NCBI GenBank assembly: GCA_900544905.1 | Contig: UQXF01000041.1 | Span: forward strand, 1 to 26,250 | Reading direction: 5' to 3' | Origin: an uncultured Clostridium sp. | GTDB lineage: Bacteria > Bacillota > Clostridia > Lachnospirales > Lachnospiraceae | Length of the DNA: 26,250 bases | In this document: piece by piece, positions 1-7,091 of the stretch | Layout of the letters: every line of letters begins with the position of its first letter | Numbering within the stretch: the first letter of the stretch is position 1 | Notes under the pieces: model-generated | The model's database searches: none | What the model saw: only the letters and a program-made list of their open reading frames with translations | What the model was told of the DNA's origin: nothing | Made by a program: the position numbers and the translations under genes

Positions 1-45
1 AAAAAAGGAATCTGAAAGCCTTATATTTACTGGCTTAAAGATTCC
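1..45 (-). terminator. Intrinsic terminator read on the minus strand
   Basis: Inverted repeat: GGAATCT (7-13) pairs with AGATTCC (39-45), and AAGCC (16-20) pairs with GGCTT (32-36), with a 2x2 internal loop between. On the minus strand the hairpin is followed by at least six T (1-6, cut by the window edge), the form of a rho-independent terminator. On the plus strand no T run follows. No minus-strand gene lies immediately upstream of it, so it may stop folA transcripts that run antisense through the amidohydrolase gene. It could alternatively belong to a gene outside the window. Confidence 0.6.
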
Positions 46-81
46 GAGAGATTATCATACTCACAGGAGGAAAATAAAATT

Positions 82-891
82 ATGGTAATTGATTTTCACA
101 CACATATATTCCCGAAAAAAATAGCTTCACACACTATCGAGGCATTGGAAGAACGCTCTCAGATTAAGGCTGCGGCGGGCGGAACCCTGGAGGAGCTGCG
201 CATTTCCATGAAGGAACATCACATCGATTACAGTGTGGTGCTCCCTGTGGCAACGAAGCCATCACAGTTTGATTCCATAAACAGCTATGCCGCCAGCATC
301 AACAATACAGAAGGAATTCTCTCCTTCGGCGGTATCCACCCGGAAAATGACAACATTTCCAACCGTCTTGCGTACATTAAATCTCTTGGTTTGAAGGGAA
401 TCAAGCTGCATCCTGACTATCAGAACACTTATATTGACGATGAACGTTATATTGAAATAATAAAAGAATGTATCCGCCTCAATCTCTGCTGTGTTATCCA
501 TGCAGGCTACGATGTGGGACTTCCTATTCCAATCCACTGTCCGCCAGACCGTGCCTGTCTCATGTTGCAGCAGGTTTTAAAGGACTGTGACAAGGATTCT
601 AAAATCGTCCTCGCCCATGTGGGCGGTAATCTGCAGTGGCAGCTGGTGGAAAAATTATTAGTTGGGAAAAATGTGTATTTCGACCTTGCTTTTTGCCGCA
701 ACATGATTGAAAAAGAGCAGCTGATGCGCATTATCAGAAATCACGGTTCCCACCGAATTTTATATGCAACGGATTTTCCCTGGGACAATCAGAAGGAAAC
801 CGTAGATTATATTAAAGCTCTTCCACTGTCCGGAGAAGAGCTGGATAATATTCTGTATAAAAATGCATTGCGTTTACTGGATATGCATTAA
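82..891 (+). CDS. Metal-dependent amidohydrolase, Amidohydro_2 / TIM-barrel type
   Basis: 269-aa cytosolic protein of the amidohydrolase superfamily (PF04909-like). Visible metal and active-site motifs are HTH at residues 6-8 near the start of strand 1, the KLHPD segment near 107-111, a VIHAG histidine near 140, LAHVGG near 180, and a late YATDFPW aspartate near 232-238. The order matches the TIM-barrel fold of the family, which contains decarboxylases and hydrolases. The start is supported by AGGAGG at 66-71, about 10 bases upstream. The substrate cannot be read from the sequence. It ends six bases before the convergent stop of folA with no terminator between them. No strong promoter is seen in the 36 bases after the hairpin at 1-45, so it may belong to an operon that begins left of the window. 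Confidence 0.85.
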   Translation: MVIDFHTHIFPKKIASHTIEALEERSQIKAAAGGTLEELRISMKEHHIDYSVVLPVATKPSQFDSINSYAASINNTEGILSFGGIHPENDNISNRLAYIKSLGLKGIKLHPDYQNTYIDDERYIEIIKECIRLNLCCVIHAGYDVGLPIPIHCPPDRACLMLQQVLKDCDKDSKIVLAHVGGNLQWQLVEKLLVGKNVYFDLAFCRNMIEKEQLMRIIRNHGSHRILYATDFPWDNQKETVDYIKALPLSGEELDNILYKNALRLLDMH

Positions 892-897
892 ATCAGG

Positions 898-1404
898 CTA
901 TTCCATGGGTTTTGGATTATGATTTTCATACCGGTAAAAATAATACTCTAAATCAAAATAGGTATGCTCATCACTGTCGCCGGTCAGCTCCCAGCTTTCA
1001 TCCTTATCCAAATCCGGAAAATATTTATCCGCCTGATATTTATAATCAATTCTGGTTACATGCGCCGTGTCACAATACTCATATAACATATTATAAATGC
1101 TTTCCCCGCCAATTACAAAAATACTGTCGCTGTCATACTGCTTTAATTCTTCAAACAGCTCCTCTTTTGAGTGAACTACCACAGCGTCCTTTACCGTAAA
1201 ATTTTCGTCTCTGGAAAGAATAATATTTTTTCTTCCCTTAAGGGGCAAACCATTGGGAAACTCTGCCAGAGTCTTTCTTCCCAGCACGACTACATTACCC
1301 ATTGTGGTCTGTCTGAAAAACTTCTGGTCTTCCGGAATCCTCACCAGTAATTTGTTACCATTTCCGATTGCCCAGTTACTATCTACTGCTACAATTAACT
1401 GCAT
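898..1404 (-). CDS. folA: Dihydrofolate reductase
   Basis: 168-aa DHFR that reduces dihydrofolate to tetrahydrofolate with NADPH, for thymidylate and purine synthesis. Family landmarks are the N-terminal IVAVDSNWAIGNGNKL segment (Met20-loop region), a PEDQKFF helix carrying the acidic active-site residue, VVLGRKT (NADPH binding), a RKNIILSR strand, and the FVIGGESIY glycine pair followed by a TRIDYKYQADKYFPD stretch. Length is typical. A GAGAGGAGA ribosome site lies just upstream of the ATG. The 5' region is unusual: a MITE-like inverted repeat ends 27 bases upstream of the start codon, and beyond it lies a promoter overlapped by a CIRCE-type operator. No thyA neighbour is visible. The gene is convergent with the amidohydrolase, with 6 bp between stops. 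Confidence 0.95.
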   Translation of the reverse strand: MQLIVAVDSNWAIGNGNKLLVRIPEDQKFFRQTTMGNVVVLGRKTLAEFPNGLPLKGRKNIILSRDENFTVKDAVVVHSKEELFEELKQYDSDSIFVIGGESIYNMLYEYCDTAHVTRIDYKYQADKYFPDLDKDESWELTGDSDEHTYFDLEYYFYRYENHNPKPME

Positions 1405-1431
1405 GTCTGTCTCCTCTCACTCTTTCTCATA

Positions 1432-1641
1432 TAGGCAATTGCGAAACTCATTATTTCAAAATGTGAGTTGTGCAAATGTAACAAATTTATGTTTGTAGGA
1501 CATTTGAGAACGTCAGTGGTTAGCGAGGTGTTTTCGAGCTTAGCACTGCTACGTTCTCAACTAAGTGCAAACGGTCCGAAAAACATATTTGTTACATTTG
1601 TACAACGCAGGCTTTCAAAAATTGAGTTTCGCAATTGTCTA
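1432..1641. repeat. MITE-like 210-bp imperfect inverted-repeat element, copy 1
   Basis: The ends are 19-bp terminal inverted repeats with one mismatch (TAGGCAATTGCGAAACTCA at 1432-1450; reverse complement at 1623-1641). The two halves remain alignable for about 80-90 bp inward, sharing GTTGTRCAAATGTAACAAAT, GGAC and GAGAACGT. The centre forms a hairpin: GAGAACGT 1506-1513 with ACGTTCTC 1551-1558, and CAGTG 1514-1518 with CACTG 1544-1548. Both ends carry TA, consistent with TA-target insertion as in IS630/mariner-type MITEs (inference). No transposase is encoded; short reading frames across it only follow the repeat. It separates the CIRCE promoter from folA. A related copy lies at the right edge of the window (26126-26250). 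Confidence 0.8.
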
Positions 1642-1685
1642 CAAAATAGTATGCCGGAATATCGGCATTTCTTTCGGCTAATCCT

Positions 1686-1728
1686 AAAATAACACCTTTT
1701 GTTAGCACTGTCAAGAGATGAGTGCTAA
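1686..1728 (-). promoter_or_regulatory. CIRCE-type (HrcA) operator overlapping a minus-strand promoter
   Basis: On the minus strand TTAGCACTC-N9-CAGTGCTAA spans 1728-1702. It differs by one base from the CIRCE consensus TTAGCACTC-N9-GAGTGCTAA. The -35 TTGACA (1714-1709) lies inside the operator and TATTTT (1691-1686) follows with 17-bp spacing, the usual arrangement for HrcA-repressed groESL and dnaK promoters. The next gene downstream on this strand is folA, about 280 bases away, with the MITE-like element between. No chaperone gene is in the window. A small palindrome (ATGCCG/CGGCAT, 1651-1668) lies in the leader. Confidence 0.75.
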
Positions 1729-1746
1729 AATTGTCAGAAAATTTTC

Positions 1747-1787
1747 AAAAAAAGGCATGAATGTCTTTTTTCCAAACATTCATGCCT
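1747..1787 (-). terminator. Intrinsic terminator after pgsA
   Basis: A 12-bp perfect stem (AGGCATGAATGT 1753-1764 with its complement 1776-1787) and an 11-base loop. On the minus strand it is followed directly by a run of seven T, and it begins just beyond the pgsA stop codon. Confidence 0.9.
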
Positions 1788-1791
1788 CCAG

Positions 1792-2370
1792 TCAGCAGCT
1801 TTTTTTAACCTGTCTATCCTTTTTCAACAGCTGCCGAAAATACTTCAGGTACATACAAAATGCCAGCAGCATAAATCCTGCGCTGATGCATAACAGAGTG
1901 TTTGCCACAGCAGCCGGCATCTCCGGTATGAAAATCAGCAGCAGCACTACCAGATAAAACACCGCCGTATTGACCTTGCCGTACCATTTTGCGCCTTCAT
2001 TTTCTTTCGTTTTCATAACTACGCACAAGCCCAGTAGCCCCTGGCATATTTCCTTTACAAAAAATAAAACCAGTATTATTTTTATCCATTTAAATTTCGA
2101 CAACAGGCAAATCAGTAAAACTGCCTGTGTGACTTTGTCCGCAATAGGGTCTAATATTTTCCCCAGCTCACTAATCATATGGAACCGTCTTGCTATTTTG
2201 CCATCCAGGAAATCCGTCAGTCCCGATATGACAACAATGGTAAGCAGACAAGGTATTTTCTGTTCAAAATCCGGCTTATAGTAAATAAAGGGTATCAAAA
2301 CCGCCAGTATAATCCGGAACATGCTAAGCGCATTGGGAATGGTTAGTATGTCTTTCTTTGTTAAATGCAT
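1792..2370 (-). CDS. pgsA: CDP-alcohol phosphatidyltransferase, probable phosphatidylglycerophosphate synthase
   Basis: 192-aa integral membrane enzyme. The diagnostic motif D-x2-DG-x2-AR-x8-G-x3-D-x3-D is complete: the first DFLDGKIARR block is followed by GKILDPIADK. Several hydrophobic helices follow it, as expected. Family members transfer a phosphatidyl group from CDP-diacylglycerol. With a length near 190 aa and in a Gram-positive, PgsA (acceptor glycerol-3-phosphate, giving PG-phosphate) is the likeliest member, but the acceptor cannot be proved from sequence. A GAGGGAG ribosome site precedes the ATG. It starts 51 bp after the citrate synthase stop on the same strand, so co-transcription is possible, and it ends at a strong terminator. 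Confidence 0.88.
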   Translation of the reverse strand: MHLTKKDILTIPNALSMFRIILAVLIPFIYYKPDFEQKIPCLLTIVVISGLTDFLDGKIARRFHMISELGKILDPIADKVTQAVLLICLLSKFKWIKIILVLFFVKEICQGLLGLCVVMKTKENEGAKWYGKVNTAVFYLVVLLLIFIPEMPAAVANTLLCISAGFMLLAFCMYLKYFRQLLKKDRQVKKSC

Positions 2371-2421
2371 TAAAATTCTCCCTCTTTACTTTTGTATTTT
2401 ATAATGAAAATCAATTATAAG

Positions 2422-3750
2422 CTATTCTTTCTCTTCCATAACGCTCATATAAGCCGGACGGATAATTTTCCCTGTACCCACCAGTTCCTCCAGCCGGTGT
2501 GCACTCCAGCCCACAATACGCGCTATGGCAAACAGCGGTGTATATAATTCCACCGGAATCCCAAGCATCTCATAGACAAAGCCGCTGTAAAAGTCCACAT
2601 TCGGGCTGACGCCCTTATAAATATGCCTTTTCTCTGCAATAACCTCCGGGGCAAGCTTTTCTATGATATTATACAGCTTCATATCCCTCTCCTTGTGCTT
2701 TGCCGCTGCCAGACGTTCCACATAATATTTTAAAATCCGCTCTCTTGGGTCCGATATGGAGTAAACTGCATGTCCCATACCATAAATCAGACCTTTTCCG
2801 TCAAATGCTTCTCCATCCATTATCCGCTCCAGATAAGCACGGATTTCCTCTTCATCGGTTATATCCTGAACAGAGTTCCGTATATCCTGCATCATCTCCA
2901 TAACCTTAATATTCGCTCCTCCATGCCGCGGCCCCTTCAGGGATGACATTGCCGCCGCCATAGCAGAATATGTATCAGAACCGGAGGATGTAACTACCCT
3001 TGTTGTAAATGTGGAATTATTTCCTCCCCCATGCTCCATGTGCAGGATAAGGGCTGTGTCTAAGACCTTCGCCTCCAGCCATGAATACTGTTCATCCGGT
3101 CTTAACATTTTTAAAAAGTTCTCCGCTGTGGACAGCTTCGGGTCCGGTCTGTGAATATACATGCTGCCGTCATTATTATAGTGATTATCTGCATGAAAAC
3201 CGTATACCGCCAGCATCGGAAATACGGAAATTAACTGCATACACTGTCTGATATTATTATCAATTCCTCCGCTTAACTGCTCGTCATAGGATGCCAGCGT
3301 TAAAATACTCCTTGTCATGGTATTCATGATATCCTTTGACGGCGCTTTCATAATAACATCCCTTGTAAAGTTGGTGGGCAGATTTCTGCACCAGCCCAGC
3401 TGCTCCATAAACTCATTTTGCTCAGACGGAGTGGGAAGTTCCCCAAACAAAAGCAGATATGCTATCTTCTCAAAGCCAAACTCCTCTTTTCCCAGAGAAT
3501 CAATCAAAGCGTTTACCTGATAGCCTCTGTACCACAGCTCGCCATCGCAGGGAACCCGCTTTCCATCCACATTTTTAAATGAGACGATTTTGGAAATTCT
3601 GGTCAGTCCCGTTAAAACGCCCTTTCCGTTTTCATCCCTGAGCCCTCTGTTTACGCCATATTCACTAAACAGCTTATCTGAAATGCGGTCATTTTCAATA
3701 CACAGCTCCTGTTTTTCTTTTACATATTGTTTTAATTTCTCCATATCCAT
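2422..3750 (-). CDS. gltA: Citrate / 2-methylcitrate synthase family protein
   Basis: 442-aa citrate synthase family enzyme that condenses oxaloacetate with acetyl-CoA. The conserved histidines are visible in LILHMEHGGGN, GPRHGGAN and GMGHAVYS (the catalytic and oxaloacetate-binding His), and the catalytic Asp lies in NVDFYSG; an arginine follows in the DPRERIL block. The N-terminus (about 60 residues before the WYRGY segment) is longer than in the short Gram-positive enzymes and resembles the Clostridia/Lachnospiraceae type. The start follows the MarR gene by 18 bases with AGGAGG upstream, so the two form an operon. In a fermentative anaerobe its role is probably the oxidative branch toward 2-oxoglutarate and glutamate. 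2-methylcitrate activity cannot be excluded from sequence. Confidence 0.9.
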   Translation of the reverse strand: MDMEKLKQYVKEKQELCIENDRISDKLFSEYGVNRGLRDENGKGVLTGLTRISKIVSFKNVDGKRVPCDGELWYRGYQVNALIDSLGKEEFGFEKIAYLLLFGELPTPSEQNEFMEQLGWCRNLPTNFTRDVIMKAPSKDIMNTMTRSILTLASYDEQLSGGIDNNIRQCMQLISVFPMLAVYGFHADNHYNNDGSMYIHRPDPKLSTAENFLKMLRPDEQYSWLEAKVLDTALILHMEHGGGNNSTFTTRVVTSSGSDTYSAMAAAMSSLKGPRHGGANIKVMEMMQDIRNSVQDITDEEEIRAYLERIMDGEAFDGKGLIYGMGHAVYSISDPRERILKYYVERLAAAKHKERDMKLYNIIEKLAPEVIAEKRHIYKGVSPNVDFYSGFVYEMLGIPVELYTPLFAIARIVGWSAHRLEELVGTGKIIRPAYMSVMEEKE

Positions 3751-3768
3751 CCTCCTGTTCTTGCAATC

Positions 3769-4209
3769 TCATCCTTCTGACAACTCATTTCTGATATTGT
3801 CATTAATTCTCTGTGCCAGTGATACCAGTATCCTCTTCTCATCCTCTGTCACACCCTTCAAAACAATGTGGTTAATACGGTCATAAACCTCCTTCAAATC
3901 TGCAAGCACTTTACTGGCATCCTGGGTAAGCACATTGTGGACATATCTTCTGTCGTCCTCATCCTGCACCATGACAATCAGGTTCATTTTTTGCAGCCTG
4001 CTTAAGGACTGGGATATATGTCCCTTTGAAAAAAGCTCTAAGTCCAGAATATCCTTTGATGTATTGTGCTCTCCTGCCGTATATAAATAATACAATATCT
4101 GTAAGTCGATTTTACACAGGTGGTACTCTTTATAAATTACCTCAAACTCACTTTCCATCAGCTTTCTAAACTGCATTCCATTTAACAATACTTCCAATGA
4201 CTGGTTCAT
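3769..4209 (-). CDS. MarR-family transcriptional regulator
   Basis: 146-aa winged-helix repressor. The core reads as helix-turn-helix (ILYYLYTAGEHNTSKDI, then LFSKGHISQSLSRLQKM) followed by a wing with DEDDRRYVH, the usual MarR wing with conserved D-x-R-R. N- and C-terminal helices would form the dimer interface. The start at 4209 is chosen over an in-frame ATG five codons upstream because GAGAGGG sits 6-7 bases before it and lies within that upstream extension. It is the first gene of a two-gene operon with citrate synthase, so it is likely to control that gene and itself. The promoter upstream carries tandem direct repeats that may be its operator. No cysteine or ligand signature identifies its effector. 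Confidence 0.88.
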   Translation of the reverse strand: MNQSLEVLLNGMQFRKLMESEFEVIYKEYHLCKIDLQILYYLYTAGEHNTSKDILDLELFSKGHISQSLSRLQKMNLIVMVQDEDDRRYVHNVLTQDASKVLADLKEVYDRINHIVLKGVTEDEKRILVSLAQRINDNIRNELSEG

Positions 4210-4325
4210 CTTATTCCCTCTCATTTACTATAATTGTAGAGTATTTCTGCCCTGTGAAAATTAAAACTTTTGTGGGACAAAAAAATATCACCCTGCATAA
4301 TGCGGGGCTCCGGATATCAGTTCAA

Positions 4326-4377
4326 TTTTAAACTATTTACTTTTAAACAATTATAATACAATCCTTCACATTGTCAA
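4326..4377 (-). promoter_or_regulatory. Promoter of marR-gltA with tandem direct repeats
   Basis: On the minus strand TTGACA (4377-4372), 16 bp, TATAAT (4355-4350). Just downstream, two copies of TTTTAAAC (plus-strand positions 4326-4333 and 4341-4348) are repeated with a 15-bp period and partly matching flanks (ATT after each). This is a candidate operator over the transcription start. The promoter begins about 11 bases after the yccF stop codon, so marR-gltA is separate from yccF. A weak CCC-T-GCAT/ATGC-G-GGG hairpin lies further down the leader near 4290-4310. Confidence 0.7.
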
Positions 4378-4388
4378 GCGCTTTTTTT

Positions 4389-4745
4389 CTACAGACTGGT
4401 ACCAAAGGGCATTAAAGCCAGCTTTGCCAGCTTAAACTGCTGCAACCCAAAAGGAATGCCGATAATTGTGATACACAAAAGACAGCCCGTCAGAAAATGT
4501 CCAACTGCCATGGGAATCCCTGTCACAATCATCCAGATTACATTGGCAACCAGGGAAAGTCCGCCCCCTCCATACTCCACTTCTTTTCCAAAGGGAAAAA
4601 GCGTCAAACTGGCAAATTTAAAGCACTGTCTTCCAATGGGAATCCCCACAATTGTAATGGACCACAAACAGCCGTACAAAAACCATGCAAGCGCACCTTC
4701 CGCTCCTCCAAATATAATCCAAAGTATATTTCCCAAACATCCCAT
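4389..4745 (-). CDS. YccF-domain inner membrane protein
   Basis: 118-aa membrane protein made of two similar halves, each with a glycine-rich hydrophobic segment followed by a conserved I-x-GIP-x-G turn: ITIVGIPIG in the first half and ITIIGIPFG in the second. Each half ends in a (FP/MP)FG motif. This internal duplication is the hallmark of the YccF family (DUF307), a widespread small membrane protein of unknown function. The start is backed by GGGAGG about 9 bases upstream. No terminator is evident; the marR promoter begins immediately after the stop. Confidence 0.88.
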   Translation of the reverse strand: MGCLGNILWIIFGGAEGALAWFLYGCLWSITIVGIPIGRQCFKFASLTLFPFGKEVEYGGGGLSLVANVIWMIVTGIPMAVGHFLTGCLLCITIIGIPFGLQQFKLAKLALMPFGTSL

Positions 4746-4866
4746 TTTATGTTTCCTCCCATTTATAATTTTTTCTTATTACCATATTATTGTTACAAAT
4801 CTTAAAAAAGTTCATTTTCCGGTTACGCCTGAAATAATCCCTTCCTTTGCAGCCACCCTGTCCTCT

Positions 4867-5532
4867 TCATAAAGAAAGATACTCCTTTACCTCCAAAAGA
4901 GACGGCAGAATCACCTCCGCCAGCGCTTCCATTTCCACGGTGGGCTCTGCCAAATCCGGCACCATAACCGGCTTCAGACCCGCAGCTGCCGCTGAACGGA
5001 TTCCGTTATAGGAATCCTCCACTGCATAGGCATCCTCCGGCGCAACTCCTAAGCATTCGCAGGCCTTTAAATAAATATCCGGCTCCGGCTTGCTCCTTGC
5101 CACCATATCTCCACAGATTATCTCATCAAAATATCCCATAAGGCCGGCATCTGCAAGCTCCTGGGTCACCACCTGCCTTCTGGTAGAGGATGCCAGTGCC
5201 GTGTGTTTTCCATTTTCCCTCAGAAATATCAGCAGTTCTTTGATTCCCGGCTTCATAGGAAGCCGCCCACCACTGTATCTTTCGTGATAAAGGGCTGACA
5301 TCTCACTCTTATAGGCATCATATGGAAAGTTTTCCCCGTAATATTCCAGGAATTTCCTCCTGGAAGCCTCCTTGTTTGTGCCGAGACATTCCCGGCACAC
5401 CGTTTCCACATCCACAATACTATATTTACCAGCTATGGCCTTCCAGCATTCGATTACCAGCCGTTCCGAATCAAATATAACGCCGTCCATGTCAAAAACC
5501 ACCGCTGCATATTTCTGTCCCTTTAATTTCAT
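4867..5532 (-). CDS. HAD-superfamily hydrolase, beta-phosphoglucomutase / sugar-phosphatase-like
   Basis: 221-aa HAD subfamily IA protein. Motif I is VVFDMDGVIFDSE (nucleophile Asp and general acid Asp), motif II is LASSTRR, motif III is the lysine in RSKPEPDIY, and motif IV is VEDSYNGI. An alpha-helical cap sits between motifs I and II (C1 cap), as in beta-phosphoglucomutase and related sugar or polyol phosphatases. The start at 5532 is preferred because GAGGTG lies 6-7 bases upstream; an in-frame ATG seven codons earlier has only a weak site. A well-formed promoter precedes it. The exact substrate is not deducible. Confidence 0.87.
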   Translation of the reverse strand: MKLKGQKYAAVVFDMDGVIFDSERLVIECWKAIAGKYSIVDVETVCRECLGTNKEASRRKFLEYYGENFPYDAYKSEMSALYHERYSGGRLPMKPGIKELLIFLRENGKHTALASSTRRQVVTQELADAGLMGYFDEIICGDMVARSKPEPDIYLKACECLGVAPEDAYAVEDSYNGIRSAAAAGLKPVMVPDLAEPTVEMEALAEVILPSLLEVKEYLSL

Positions 5533-5598
5533 CTCTTTCACCTCTCGCTCCATTTATTCATCCGGCAGCTGCCAGTCTCCCCTTTTAAAATATGTGAT

Positions 5599-5627
5599 AT
5601 TATAATATATCAGGATATACCTTGCAA
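5599..5627 (-). promoter_or_regulatory. Promoter of the HAD hydrolase gene
   Basis: On the minus strand TTGCAA (5627-5622), 17 bp, TATAAT (5604-5599). It is divergent from the metY promoter about 60 bp to the right. Confidence 0.65.
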
Positions 5628-5688
5628 TCTTCTCCTCTCCGTCTCCGGCGGTGAAAACCCATATGGTTATAATTCTGGTATGAAAATC

Positions 5689-5717
5689 TTGCTTTTCTTA
5701 TTATTTTCAACTAGAAT
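5689..5717 (+). promoter_or_regulatory. Promoter of metY
   Basis: TTGCTT (5689-5694), 17 bp, TAGAAT (5712-5717), leaving a leader of about 28 bases with AGGAG at 5741-5745. No SAM riboswitch or T-box fold fits in this short leader. Confidence 0.6.
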
Positions 5718-5752
5718 ATATTTTAATATATTTCACAAAAAGGAGAATCACT

Positions 5753-7030
5753 ATGCAATTTAAAAAAGACACCATCTGCGTACAGAGCGGATGGGAACCA
5801 AAAAACGGAGAGCCGCGTGTTCTCCCAATCTACCAAAGCACAACCTTTCGTTACGAGACCAGTGAGGAAATGGGAAAGCTCTTTGATTTGGAGGAAGAGG
5901 GATATTTTTATACCAGACTTCAGAATCCGACCTGTGACTTAGTGGCAAAGAAAATCTGCGATTTGGAGGGCGGCGTTGCTGCCATGCTCACCTCCTCCGG
6001 CCAGGCAGCTACCATGCTTGCCGTAACCAATATCTGCGAGGCTGGCGACCATGTCATCTGCGCTTCCAAGGTATATGGGGGAACCTCAAATCTGTTATCC
6101 GTCACCCTGAAACGGTTCGGCATTGAAACCACCTTAGTGGACCAGGATGCCAGCCCGGAGGAATTAGAGCAGTGCTTCCAGCCAAATACTAAAGTTGTAT
6201 TCGCCGAAACCATATCCAATCCATCCGGCGTTGTACTGGACATTGAAAAATTCGTAACCCTTGCCCATAAGCACGGTGTTCCGATGATTTGTGACAATAC
6301 CTTCGCAACCCCGATTAACTGCCGTCCATTTGAGTTCGGAGCAGACATTGTGGTACACTCCACCACAAAATACATGGACGGACATGCCACCTCCACCGGC
6401 GGATGTATCGTGGACAGCGGCAACTTTGACTGGAATGCCCATGCAGACAAATTCCCTGGTCTCACCACACCGGACGATTCTTATCACGGAATCATTTACA
6501 CCGAGCGGTTTGGCAAGGGTGCCTACATCACAAAGGCAACCGCCCAGCTAATGCGGGACATGGGAGCATGCCAGTCTCCGCAGAATGCCTTTCTCACCAA
6601 TCTCGGACTGGAGACCCTGCACCTCCGTATTCCACGCCACTGTGAAAACGCTTTAAAGGTTGCCCGGTATCTGGAAAACCATGAAAAGGTTGCCTGGGTA
6701 GAATACGCAGGATTAAAGAGCAGCAAATACTACCCACTGGCACAGAAATACATGCCGGATGGCGTCTGCGGCGTACTCTGCTTCGGACCAAAGGGCGGCA
6801 AGGAGGGTGCTATGCGGTTCAGCAATGCCCTTAAAATGATTGCTATTGTAACCCATGTGGCAGATGCCCGTTCCTGCGTGCTTCACCCTGCCAGCCATAC
6901 ACACCGCCAGTTAAATGACGAACAGCTGCTTGAGGCTGGCGTTCTTCCGGATTTAATCCGCCTGTCTGTGGGAATCGAGGATGTGGATGACATCATTGCA
7001 GACTTGGAACAGGCACTGGCTGCTGTATAA
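5753..7030 (+). CDS. metY: O-acetylhomoserine aminocarboxypropyltransferase (sulfhydrylase)
   Basis: 425-aa PLP enzyme of the Cys/Met metabolism family, which makes homocysteine (or methionine) from O-acetylhomoserine plus sulfide or methanethiol. Landmarks are YTRLQNPT (the tyrosine that contacts the PLP phosphate of the partner subunit), LTSSGQAA, the ETISNPSG block, DNTFATP (Asp to the pyridine nitrogen), and VVHSTTKYMDGH with PLP lysine 206. The length of about 425 aa and the insert between the lysine region and the C-terminal domain favour MetY over cystathionine gamma-synthase (about 380 aa). It is monocistronic, with its own promoter and a terminator shared with the convergent gene. 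Confidence 0.93.
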   Translation: MQFKKDTICVQSGWEPKNGEPRVLPIYQSTTFRYETSEEMGKLFDLEEEGYFYTRLQNPTCDLVAKKICDLEGGVAAMLTSSGQAATMLAVTNICEAGDHVICASKVYGGTSNLLSVTLKRFGIETTLVDQDASPEELEQCFQPNTKVVFAETISNPSGVVLDIEKFVTLAHKHGVPMICDNTFATPINCRPFEFGADIVVHSTTKYMDGHATSTGGCIVDSGNFDWNAHADKFPGLTTPDDSYHGIIYTERFGKGAYITKATAQLMRDMGACQSPQNAFLTNLGLETLHLRIPRHCENALKVARYLENHEKVAWVEYAGLKSSKYYPLAQKYMPDGVCGVLCFGPKGGKEGAMRFSNALKMIAIVTHVADARSCVLHPASHTHRQLNDEQLLEAGVLPDLIRLSVGIEDVDDIIADLEQALAAV

Positions 7031-7051
7031 CAAAAGAATATATAAAAACCA

Positions 7052-7090
7052 AAAAGAGGCTGTGTATTCCAAAGATACACGGTCTCTTTT
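7052..7090. terminator. Bidirectional terminator between metY and the EAL gene
   Basis: A 16-bp stem (AAAAGAGGCTGTGTAT 7052-7067 with its near-complement ending TCTCTTTT at 7090; the two imperfect positions are G-T pairs) with A-rich left and T-rich right flanks. It can terminate both metY (+) and the minus-strand gene that ends at 7092. Confidence 0.85.
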
Positions 7091-7091
7091 C

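Noticed and set aside
1651..1668. ATGCCG/CGGCAT palindrome as an independent terminator
   Set aside because: The stem is only 6 bp and no T run of useful length follows on either strand.
1468..1692. Reading frame of 74 codons across the inverted-repeat element
   Set aside because: It is produced by the repeat arms and has no ribosome site or protein-like composition; the DNA symmetry explains the region better.
5554..5752. Possible SAM riboswitch or T-box upstream of metY
   Set aside because: The promoter leaves a leader of about 28 bases, and no S-box or T-box conserved motifs are present.
6164..6487. Long antisense frames inside metY and other genes
   Set aside because: They mirror the codon structure of the sense gene, and no independent start signals or recognisable domains support them.
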